NCBI RefSeq assembly: GCF_026151205.1
Contig: NC_087075.1
Coordinates: forward strand, 4,314,359-4,378,358
DNA length: 64,000 bases
Source of the DNA: Bolinopsis microptera
Lineage: Eukaryota; Ctenophora; Tentaculata; Lobata; Bolinopsidae
Reading direction: 5' to 3'
Positions 21,731 to 32,300 of the stretch are shown here, piece after piece (the stretch's first letter is position 1; each line of letters begins with the position of its first letter). Under the pieces are notes generated by a model that worked only from the letters and a program-made list of their open reading frames with translations, was not told the origin of the DNA and made no database searches. The position numbers and the translations under genes were made by a program.

Positions 21731-23620
21731 GAGGCCCTGAAACACGGACCCTAGTGAGAGGCCCTGAAACACGGACCCTTAGTGAGAGGCCCTGAAACAC
21801 GGACCCTAGTGAGAGGCCCTGAAACACGGACCCTTAGTGAGAGGCCCTGAAACACGGACCCTTAGTGAGAGGCCCTGAAACACGGACCCTTAGTGAGAGG
21901 CCCTGAAACACGGACCCTTAGTGAGAGGCCCTGAAACACGGACCCTTAGTGAGAGGCCCTGAAACACGGACCCTTAGTGAGAGGCCCTGAAACACGGACC
22001 CTTAGTGAGAGGCCCTGAAACACGGACCCTTAGTGAGAGGCCCTGAAACACGGACCCTTAGTGAGAGGCCCTGAAACACGGACCCTAGTGAGAGGCCCTG
22101 AAACACGGACCCTTAGTGAGAGGCCCTGAAACACGGACCCTAGTGAGAGGCCCTGAAACACGGACCCTTAGTGAGAGGCCCTGAAACACGGACCCTAGTG
22201 AGAGGCCCTGAAACACGGACCCTTAGTGAGAGGCCCTGAAACACGGACCCTAGTGAGAGGCCCTGAAACACGGACCCTTAGTGAGAGGCCCTGAAACACG
22301 GACCCTAGTGAGAGGCCCTGAAACACGGACCCTAGTGAGAGGCCCTGAAACACGGACCCTAGTGAGAGGCCCTGAAACACGGACCCTTAGTGAGAGGCCC
22401 TGAAACACGGACCCTTAGTGAGAGGCCCTGAAACACGGACCCTTAGTGAGAGGCCCTGAAACACGGACCCTTAGTGAGAGGCCCTGAAACACGGACCCTT
22501 AGTGAGAGGCCCTGAAACACGGACCCTTAGTGAGAGGCCCTGAAACACGGACCCTTAGTGAGAGGCCCTGAAACACGGACCCTTAGTGAGAGGCCCTGAA
22601 ACACGGACCCTTAGTGAGAGGCCCTGAAACACGGACCCTTAGTGAGAGGCCCTGAAACACGGACCCTTAGTGAGAGGCCCTGAAACACGGACCCTTAGTG
22701 AGAGGCCCTGAAACACGGACCCTAGTGAGAGGCCCTGAAACACGGACCCTAGTGAGAGGCCCTGAAACACGGACCCTAGTGAGAGGCCCTGAAACACGGA
22801 CCCTTAGTGAGAGGCCCTGAAACACGGACCCTTAGTGAGAGGCCCTGAAACACGGACCCTTAGTGAGAGGCCCTGAAACACGGACCCTAGTGAGAGGCCC
22901 TGAAACACGGACCCTTAGTGAGAGGCCCTGAAACACGGACCCTAGTGAGAGGCCCTGAAACACGGACCCTTAGTGAGAGGCCCTGAAACACGGACCCTTA
23001 GTGAGAGGCCCTGAAACACGGACCCTTAGTGAGAGGCCCTGAAACACGGACCCTTAGTGAGAGGCCCTGAAACACGGACCCTTAGTGAGAGGCCCTGAAA
23101 CACGGACCCTTAGTGAGAGGCCCTGAAACACGGACCCTAGTGAGAGGCCCTGAAACACGGACCCTAGTGAGAGGCCCTGAAACACGGACCCTAGTGAGAG
23201 GCCCTGAAACACGGACCCTTAGTGAGAGGCCCTGAAACACGGACCCTTAGTGAGAGGCCCTGAAACACGGACCCTTAGTGAGAGGCCCTGAAACACGGAC
23301 CCTAGTGAGAGGCCCTGAAACACGGACCCTTAGTGAGAGGCCCTGAAACACGGACCCTAGTGAGAGGCCCTGAAACACGGACCCTTAGTGAGAGGCCCTG
23401 AAACACGGACCCTTAGTGAGAGGCCCTGAAACACGGACCCTTAGTGAGAGGCCCTGAAACACGGACCCTTAGTGAGAGGCCCTGAAACACGGACCCTAGT
23501 GAGAGGCCCTGAAACACGGACCCTAGTGAGAGGCCCTGAAACACGGACCCTTAGTGAGAGGCCCTGAAACACGGACCCTTAGTGAGAGGCCCTGAAACAC
23601 GGACCCTCAGTGAGAGGCCC
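21731..23620. repeat. 27/28-bp satellite, about 68 copies
   Basis: Unit GAGGCCCTGAAACACGGACC plus CTTAGTGA (28 bp) or CTAGTGA (27 bp). Apart from this single T the copies are identical; the last has CTCAGTGA. The order of the two unit types is itself repeated (see findings). No transcript or protein is indicated. Confidence 0.97.
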
Positions 23621-24393
23621 CAATTAGCTGCAGACAGATGCCCCTTTGGGAGAGTGGTTTTATCGTACACTCCCCCGCAAATATAGACACTAAAACCCTA
23701 TTAAAAGTGACCCCCAATTAGCTGCAGACACTACTGATTAGGGTGTGTGTGTAAGGGGACAGGTTGGTATCATGTGTAAGGAGTGAGGGACTAGTCCTTA
23801 TCTACACAGCACACCATGATGACAGATTGTGTATAGAGATAAGACATGTGAAGAGTGCTATAGTGAGATAAGAAGTGTCTCCTAGCTCGGCGTGTTTCCT
23901 GTGTTGAGAAACTATAGAAAGGGAGACAGTTACAGCCTAGGGTTACTAAAGCAGTGATATTAAAGTATAATTGGAGGTAAGGTGCGGTTACAATTCTCTG
24001 CTAGACAATTGTCTGATGTATAAGTTGTGATTTACTGCAAGTATTTCATAATAAGGTGTGCCAACTAAATAGCAAGTAGGTGAGAAGACTTTAATATTAT
24101 AGAAAGGGTTGAGTTGATAACTGCAGGTTACAAGTATCGACTACAGTTTATACCAGCACTAGTTCCAAATCACTAATACTCTGGAGATGATGAGCATGTT
24201 CCGCAGGGAGCCCGGAGCATATTAAAACACAAGTGCGGGAATGACGAGAGAAGTACAGTGAGTGTTGATTTTAGCGACTGATTGAGGTTGTCAAAGCATG
24301 CGCTGCGTGCGTGAGAGAAAGTTTTAAAACCGTTTACGACGGAACCAAAGTGAACACCATACTCAAGCTCATTGAAGTTAAGATGATACCAAG
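23621..24393. other. Satellite flank; no gene recognised
   Basis: Right of the satellite, ACCCCAATTAGCTGCAGACA-type sequence occurs twice (about 23619 and 23710). The rest is unremarkable. Confidence 0.35.
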
Positions 24394-24470
24394 TACAGTA
24401 AAACCTCTCTATACCGGGGTTCTCGAGGTAAACGTACTTCAAAAGCGTGGAGAAAATCCGGTGTTATTGA
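24394..24470 (+). mobile_element. Possible pogo/Tigger-like transposon end
   Basis: TA followed by CAGTAAAACCTCTCTATACC at 24396 resembles the terminal sequence of pogo/Tigger elements (CAGT.. ACCTCTCTATA). The opposite end was not found; the 41-bp repeat begins immediately to the right. Confidence 0.3.
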
Positions 24471-24730
24471 GAGATCGAGGGAGATGTTACCTCCTTATAA
24501 GGGCATCACGTGAGATCGAGGGAGATGTTACCTCCTTATAAGGGCATCACGTGAGATCGAGAGAGATGTTACCTCCTTATAAGGGCATCACGTGAGATCG
24601 AGGGAGATGTTACCTCCTTATAAGGGCATCACGTGAGATCGAGGGAGATGTTACCTCCTTATAAGGGCATCACGTGAGATCGAGGGAGATGTTACCTCCT
24701 TATAAGGGCATCACGTGAGATCGAGGGAGA
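24471..24730. repeat. 41-bp repeat with E-box motif, 6.3 copies
   Basis: Unit begins GAGATCGAGGGAGATGTTAC and ends CTCCTTATAAGGGCATCACGT. Each unit boundary recreates CACGTGAGATCGAG, so six CACGTG sites lie 41 bp apart (about four helical turns). One copy has GAGAGAG for GAGGGAG. Confidence 0.95.
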
Positions 24731-25319
24731 GGATAATGTGACATAAAATTGTAACACTAACTGAAACGAAGATAACTGAAATGTGCCCCAGGGCTCATGC
24801 TTACTAGTAGTCTGCTTATTACGTAATACGTGCCAAAAGAAAAGTTTCGCATTAGAACTTTTAAACTTTATGAACCAACATACCATGAACGTAGCAGCTG
24901 TTTTACAACAAGGCCGACAACAGGAAGGCATATTACGCAATACTGAGCTATCAGGTATTGCAGCTATTATGTCAAAAGCAAGGTTGTTGTGAATTTAAAC
25001 TTCATAAATATACCCTGACATTATTAGCCGGGAAGTCACGGAGTTAAAACAATTCCCATCTAAACATCTAAAAGCTGAGGGTAGAACAGACTCGTTCTGA
25101 AGAAGTGAGTAGTTTGTGACCTTATAAGGGCATCACGTGGTTGTTTGTGACCTTATAAGGGCATCACGTGGTAGTTTGTGACAGCTCGACTGTGACATGT
25201 TTTTCTGCGCTCACACTCATTAAAATTGATGAAAACCCGGCTAAATGCCCTAAGATACACTTGTAAAGAATAGACCAGACTCTTTACAAATAATAAAGCT
25301 ATCTGTGACCATTTCCTGC
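24731..25319. other. Coding-like short ORF remnant; no supported gene
   Basis: A frame open to a TGA at 24990-24992 reads LLNFMNQHTMNVAAVLQQGR and looks protein-like but has no suitable start. It may be a decayed transposon gene. Two further copies of the 19-bp CTTATAAGGGCATCACGTG motif lie at 25121-25139 and 25152-25170. Confidence 0.3.
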
Positions 25320-25323
25320 TTAA

Positions 25324-27372
25324 AGGACCAGTTAACTGAAAAATTTGTAGTCTCCAATTTGGCTAAGATTTAAATCAGCTGTGACAAACCGGTAAAGAAT
25401 CGTATCGCCGAAAGAACCAACTCTCTAGCGTATGTGTAACGCGTGTTATTGCAATAATAAGCTGTGGTCTCGTGACGTCATAAAGTCCCTCAGTGCGCGC
25501 TGGCATAGCGTATTATAAGTTGCAAATGTTTATCGTTGTCAATAAAACACCTGTAACTCACTCAAATTTTAGAATTATGACTATTTCCCTAGTTCTCCAA
25601 AATCCTTATAGTTTTGGCTATCATCCTAACTAAAGGAATAGCTGATTGGATGTACAGTGCTCACGTCATGATTTTAAACAGTGATATAGGTTCTTGAACA
25701 GTGGCGGGTGAATGTACGATTAGAAAGTTTCTGCTATTACAATTACTTATGTCATATGTGATAATTTTGGATTGTTTTCATTGCTAGTTATACAATACAC
25801 AAGCAGGGAGGCTGTACCGATTATTTTTCCCAAGTCCATGAAACTCTAACGAATTTAGAAAGGATCTAGATAAGTAGGAGTTTGTTCAATTCCGATAGCA
25901 ATTATATTTATAGCATAGCGAAATTTCTAACCTAAATCCGCATGGCATGTGTCAGCCAGTATACATTAGGAGACAAGAAGTCTGGCTACTTTACGGCCGT
26001 TCCTCAGGGACCATTAGTAGAAGTAGCTTCTATCAGAACAGTGCCATGGGAACAGAATTCCCGCCAAAATACCCGGTCTACCAAATAGTAATAGTGATTG
26101 GAGTGTACGGTGTGCGGTGTGTTTTGAATTAGACTTACAGCTTACCTAGTTGTTATCCTAATTGCATTATCATCGGTACATAACGTAAATAAACTACTGG
26201 TAAGTTTAAATACCAAGTGCAAACGTGTTCAGTCAATCGACCCACTGAACAACTATATAATTTCCAAGACCCTATTATTCTTTGGCCATATATTACGGCA
26301 CGATCGATTGTTAGATGGCTAAACGACCAACGTTAATCTATACAATTCTAAAACTATGAGCTAGCACTTTAATCTAAAAATACACTTTTTATATTACTCC
26401 TGATTTTTACATTTCACGTAAAACATTGTCGCCACAGGCTGATCATGGACACTAACAGCTTAATTTGAGATAAATGACTTATATATATTATGAGTTTCTC
26501 TAAAGTTAACTCTAAAGTTGTGTTGTCCAGTCATTTATGGACATTTATGGAAATGAACCCGCAAATGTTCAGATACTCACGAAACTTTGCACAGACCTTC
26601 CCGAAGGTATGAATAAACGATTTTCGTTTGGAGACATTTTTTTGACCGTGAAGAAAACCCAGAAGGGCCACGCCCATATTGACCCAATAACGTAACCGAC
26701 CGCTTGCTTCTGAAGGTCGTAGAGACTTCAAAATAGGCTTAAACGAAGCCGCATATGCATGTTTATATAGGAGTTATTGAGCAACACATGGCCTAAAATC
26801 CTTACTTTTCGATAAATTCGCCAAAAACCATTTTGGGCGTGGTGCTGAGCCAATTTTCGATAGGATCGTGATAGAGTCTTTAGACAGAGTGCAAAAGAAC
26901 CGCAATTAGCATATTAATATATGACTTACAAACAAACATATGCCTTAAAGTGCTTACTTTTTCAGTTATTGGCGAAAAACTGATTTTCGGTTCCAGAAAT
27001 CATGCAAAACTATGGGTATCTGGTAAATTGGGCTATGAAGGCCCTAAAGGTTTTTGAATGTGTGCAAATTGTGCAGAATGGCCATGTTTATATACAACTT
27101 ATGAAGCAACATGTACCCTAAATTACTTACTTTTCGAGTTATTCGGGGAAAAACATTGTATTATGTCCATTTTCTACCTGTAAAATACAGTCTCACAAGC
27201 TCCTCTGCGCGCGCAAGGGACTTTATGACGTCATCGCCAAAATAATACAAACGCTATTTACACGCGTTAGAGAGCAGTTAGAGATTTAGGAATTTCGACT
27301 CGTTGCTTAGTTTGCTATTTGTCACAATCTGTCAAAATATGAGGATGATTTTTTTTTTAGTTAACTGGTCCT
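25324..27372. mobile_element. 2.05-kb inverted-repeat DNA element with TTAA flanks
   Basis: Ends are AGGACCAGTTAACT (left) and its reverse complement (right), each next to TTAA (25320-25323; 27373-27376). Similarity between the two ends continues imperfectly for about 200 bp. It includes TGACGTCATAAAGTCCC near 25474 and, inverted, near 27220, and an ACGCGTGT motif. TTAA duplication is typical of piggyBac-type insertion (family knowledge), but I see no transposase, so it is a non-autonomous element. Three diverged internal repeats around 26785, 26935 and 27110 share CTTACTTTT..CG followed by GAAAAAC. It sits about 90 bp upstream of the AlkB-like frame. Confidence 0.7.
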
Positions 27373-27461
27373 TTAAACAAAATGAACAGTTCTTAGCTCA
27401 TAGTGTCACACAAGTCACTACTAACTAACATAATATTGTCAATGGTTAAACACGGCTGTGA

Positions 27462-28667
27462 TTAGGATTTACAACTGCAACAACTACAACTTCTCACGTT
27501 CAAGATATAGAGGAGCAGCCCTTCATCGCACTGGATTCCGGTAGCTTTCTCGAGAGGTTTGAGTTTGAAAAGCTTAATTCTGAACTGACTTTTGAGTGCA
27601 GCTTTGCGAATAGGAAAGTAACTTACTTCGGTGATTTACCTTACAAGTACACTGGGGGTTATCACAAGAAGAAGGCCTTGCCAAATGATTCATATCTCAC
27701 TGAAATTCTACTTGCTGTGGCGGATATGTGCAAATCAAATGATATTGATTACTCCGAGTTCAATAGCTTCATGGTGACTAAGTATGATACCCCCGACGAT
27801 TACATACCCCCTCACTCGGATGATGAACAGTGTATAGCTAGAGATAGTAATATTCTCACAGTTTCTTTCGGGGGAGCTCGAGAAGTTGTTTTCCGTCGCC
27901 GCCCACCTGGCGAATACCGCAAACAGAGCTTAACTGTGAAGCACGGCGAGTGCTACGTCATGTCACGTAAATCTCAGGATAGTTTTGACCATGCCGTCCC
28001 CAAGGTTGATCCTGCTAATTTTGACAGGCCGAGGATTAGTATAACACTTCGAAAATTGACCCCTAACATCCCACAAATCCCCGCCAATGAACCTCAGCGA
28101 CCCAAACGGGTGTTAGTATTATCAGACAGTAAAAACTCTTCTTTCGACTGTTCCAAGTTTAAAGCGCCCGTAGTTGCCTTCCGCGAAAATCTCTTCCTGC
28201 TGCGCGATCTTGAGGAACACAAAGAATCTATCAAATCCTCGGACATAGTTCTTATTAGTGCTGGGGTAAACGACATGAGGAAAAATGGTGTGAACGCCCA
28301 AATTTTGCATGATCATGTCAGAAACTTTGTCGTACAGTATCCGAAAACCCAGTTTCTATTTGATTCCGTTACAAACGTGACCATGAATGCAGACCCGTAC
28401 AATGAACTGAACCCGAACATTAACTTCTTCAATCAGCTTATGTTTAAATGCTCCCTTCGTCATGCCAACATACATCTGTTTGATAACCTATCGTTCGGAT
28501 GGGGTCATCTAGCACGTGACGGCCTACACTTTAACTACAGCGGACAGAAAGTCACGTCTGATACCTGGGTCCATGTTGTATTAGTCTGCCTTGGATTTAG
28601 ACGTGGCCCTTTACCACTACGTTATGACTTTGTGAAATTGCATGAAGAGTCTCAGTCCTGGAAATGA
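27462..28667 (+). CDS. AlkB-like dioxygenase fused to SGNH esterase (LINE ORF1, 5'-partial)
   Basis: Open for 401 codons from the base after a stop at 27459-27461 to TGA at 28665-28667, with no ATG before codon 89, inside the first domain. Codons about 15-200 are an AlkB-type 2OG-Fe(II) dioxygenase. The NRKVTYFGDLPYKY segment precedes the core; the iron ligands are HSD (118-120) and His177 (FDHAVP); the 2-oxoglutarate Arg is in RISITLR (191-197), matching the family's Arg-x5-Arg. Codons about 215-375 are SGNH-hydrolase-like: LSDSK for block I, AGVNDM for the GxND block, DGLHFNYSG for the DxxH block. AlkB proteins demethylate nucleic-acid bases; SGNH esterases occur in ORF1 of CR1/L2 LINEs. 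A combined role in protecting or processing element RNA/DNA is inference. The missing start suggests truncation or an unseen upstream exon. Confidence 0.8.
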   Translation, partial: LGFTTATTTTSHVQDIEEQPFIALDSGSFLERFEFEKLNSELTFECSFANRKVTYFGDLPYKYTGGYHKKKALPNDSYLTEILLAVADMCKSNDIDYSEFNSFMVTKYDTPDDYIPPHSDDEQCIARDSNILTVSFGGAREVVFRRRPPGEYRKQSLTVKHGECYVMSRKSQDSFDHAVPKVDPANFDRPRISITLRKLTPNIPQIPANEPQRPKRVLVLSDSKNSSFDCSKFKAPVVAFRENLFLLRDLEEHKESIKSSDIVLISAGVNDMRKNGVNAQILHDHVRNFVVQYPKTQFLFDSVTNVTMNADPYNELNPNINFFNQLMFKCSLRHANIHLFDNLSFGWGHLARDGLHFNYSGQKVTSDTWVHVVLVCLGFRRGPLPLRYDFVKLHEESQSWK

Positions 28668-29355
28668 ACGATAAATCCATTTAACAGAATAGTAAAGTTT
28701 CAATTTAGAGATCAAAGTATAAATCGTATGTGACCAAATATTTAAGTCTTTAGAAATGCACTGAACACAAGAAACAAAATCAATTTCCAACAAAATAATA
28801 CTTACTACAAACTTTATGCTCGGCCTTGTAACTTGATGCAAGAGTAGCGAATTTAAATGTCTAATCTTCTTTTTAGAGAGATAACGCCGATGATAAGGCG
28901 ACTTACATTAAAAAGTAATTAAGTACACGTAATTTGCCACACGCGATTCCGGTGCCATGTACTCGGCACTGAAATACATTGTACACACTCTGCACTATGC
29001 AGATACACTGACAGACACACTGACTAGTGACTTACAACAACACAAGCAAGCTGTTGCCAAGTGCAACATAAAATGTCTGAATCTCTACGGTTGCTAGGTA
29101 ACCAAAAAGTAGAATTTTCAGTCTAGTAAAGAGTAAATTGTAAACACAGTTTTTCGTTTTTCAATTTTTAATTTTTGACGATAATCTCTCACACAGAACT
29201 GAAAGTTCTCGTTAGATTTATCAAATTAATTTTCTTATTTTTCTTACTTCTTCCTCTCTTTTCTCCTCCTCCTTTTTCTTTCTCTTGGTATATCTATATA
29301 TAGAGACCGCAGGTATAAATACTTATCGGTGAATCTCGGTAATTGCAATCTTTAA
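28668..29355 (+). promoter_or_regulatory. Inter-ORF spacer with polypyrimidine tract and TATA-like site
   Basis: 688 bp without coding potential between the two frames. It ends with a T/C-rich tract (about 29228-29287), a CTATATATAGAG palindrome near 29299 and GTATAAATAC near 29313, then ORF2's ATG at 29356. This may be the promoter or translation-entry region of ORF2, or the true 5' UTR of a one-ORF LINE (inference). Confidence 0.35.
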
Positions 29356-32300
29356 ATGTCAAGCTTACCTAAAGCGAAAGTTTGTGATAAATGTAACAAA
29401 CGTATTCCAAAAACCGCGCCTCTGCTTACTTGCTCACTTTGCAACGACACCAAGCATCCTAAATGTATGAGACTCTCGAAATCTGATTCCCTGCACATAA
29501 TATCTTCAGGCTTTTCTTGGACCTGTTACGATTGTTTAGCCAGTGCCCTCCCTATCAATGCGTGCCATTCACCAGTCGAGAAGCCTGCATTCGGGCCTGT
29601 ATTCAAAGTTAAATGCAATTCCTGTGCAGGATGGTGCTATTCACCAAAAAACCTAAGATATTGTAACTGGTGTGGAAAAAGTATACATTCCAAGTGTATG
29701 AAACACGAGTTAGGTTGTAAAACATGTTGTGAATCTATGATTCCTGGTTTCAACTACGAACCACACCATCTACTTGATGATTACAGCCACCTACATGACT
29801 TATTTTTTAATCCATATGATAGAGAAAACATTGCAAATGATATAGGTAATCAACTTGATGATGAACAGGACAGGGAGTACTTTGATGAAATTTCAAATAT
29901 ACTGGTAGAATGTAGATATAAGGAACAGAAGCACGTACAGAACTCAGGAGCAAACGAGCTGAAATTATTTTCACTGAATATTCGATCGCTGATCAAGAAT
30001 ATTGAACACCTGCGAGAAAACATAGAAACATACTGCAAGTACGATGTCCTATGTCTGAACGAAACCAATCTCATTGAATCCAATTTGCCCAATGGCGTAA
30101 CTGATATTTTACTCGAGGGTTTCCATGAACCTCTACTTAAGGGCCCAAACAGAACTTCGGGTCGGGGTGGTGGTCTTGCAATTTATATCAATAAGCGAGT
30201 GTGTGAGTTTGAGAATATTGAACAATTTATTCCTAATCTCCGGGACGTAGATGAGATCACCAAATCGGCAGGTGAATTCATGTTGGTGAAAATTAACAAC
30301 TGTAAAGGACTCAACAAAACCAAACTAATTGTTGACGTTTATAGGTCTCCATCACGTGACCCCGATAAGTTCATAGCTTTACTTGATTCCGTACTATTAA
30401 GCTTAGACCGTCACAACAGAAAACACATAATGTTTGCTGGAGATTTTAATTTAGACCTCATAAACCACAGCAACAATGTACATTGCCAAAATCTAGTGGA
30501 CACCATGTCGAAATACGGTTTTTTTCAGCTTGTTGCACGACCAACACGAGTTACAAGTCACAGCAGGACCTTAATTGATCATGTCTACAGCAACGATGTT
30601 CAGCATACTCTCAGTTGCAATGTCCTGACAGTTGACATTTCAGACCATTTTGCCACCTTGACTACGATCTCTCTTGGTGATTTCTCTTACAGTCCTGCTA
30701 ATGATCGATCCAAAACCGAACGATCACAAAAGCGTGATACACGTGCATTCAACGCCGCTAATAACTTAAAATTTTACGAACTGATCGACGCTGAAAATTG
30801 GGAGCAAATAACATCAAACATGGATGCTAATGAGCAGTATGATAAGTTCAACGAAATTTACAACAAGCACTATAACACCGCGTATCCAATCAAATCTAAG
30901 CATGTCAGAAGGATGAATGAAAGGAAAAACCCCAAGCCTTTTATTCTGCCGTGGCTTGAAGACGCGTGTGCTCGAAAAAACTTGATGTATTTTGAATCCA
31001 CAGTTTGCCCCACACAGAAAAATGTTGCTACGTACAAAAAATTGAAAAATTTTTGTGAAAAACATATCAATCTAGCAAGGGACAAATACCACAAAAAATA
31101 CTTTGAAGAATATCAGTACAATTCCAAGAAACAGTGGGAGATGATAAATAAACTTCTAGGCAGGAAAGCTAAGCAAAATTCCAAATTCAAATTGAGGAGA
31201 GATGATGGAAACTTGATAAATTCGAACCGCGATGTTGCTGAACATTTCAACGCGTACTTTGCTAATATAGCAACTAGAATCAAAGATCAGATCAGTGCGC
31301 GTACCACTTTCGACCCTGGCGGGCATGCAAGATATTTAGACAGCCAGGTTGAGGAGAGCATGTTCATCTCGCCAACTGATCCTGTCGAAATCCAACGAAC
31401 AATATGTACCTTGAAAAATAAGGCCACACAGGATGTAAAAGTTGAGCCGCTCAAGATTGCCAAGGATTGTCCTAAGTTTTGTGGAATACTCTCAAATGTA
31501 GTAAATTCTTCCTTCAATGAAGGCTGCTTTCCGACATCACTGAAAATTGCAAAGGTAGTTCCTATCCTTAAGGGAGGCTCAAAACTAGATGTGAAAAACT
31601 ACAGACCAATATCATTGCTCTGCACCTTTTCAAAAATCTATGAGAAACTCATGCACAGAAGAGTCCTTGACTTCCTGGAGCGACATAGCACTTTATTTGA
31701 AGGACAATACGGTTTTCGGCCGGGTCGGTCGTGTGAACATGCGCTCCTTGATGCAACCAACACGATTAGACACAACCTCTCCAAAAAAGAGGTCTCTCTA
31801 CTCCTCCTACTTGATTTTAGCAAAGCGTTTGATGTAATTTCCCACGATATTCTCTTAGACAAACTGTATCATTATGGCATAAGAGGACTAGCACACCAAT
31901 GGTTCAAGTCTTATCTAAGTTCCAGGAGTCAGTATGTTTCAATAGGGGGCACAAATTCTTCCTCACAGTCCATGAGACACGGAGTGCCGCAAGGCAGTAT
32001 TTTAGGACCTTTACTTTTCATAATATATATCAATGACATGCCAAAAATCAAATCGTACGCTAAATTTGTTTTATATGCTGACGACGCAAACATAATTATC
32101 TCAGGTAAAAATCATCAAGAAATACTACAAAAGATGACCGAATTTTCACCTTTATTGATAAACTGGGTAGATCAAAATGGTCTTTCGTTAAACCTTAAGA
32201 AAACGAGCTACATGCTCCTCTCACCCAACAGAACCTCAACACCTGACGTAAATATTCAAATTGCAGGCACCACTATTGAGCGAAAAACTGAGGCCCGATT

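Noticed and set aside
21731-23620. CRISPR-like regular repeats
   Set aside because: Units are contiguous with no unique spacers, in a eukaryotic context; a satellite.
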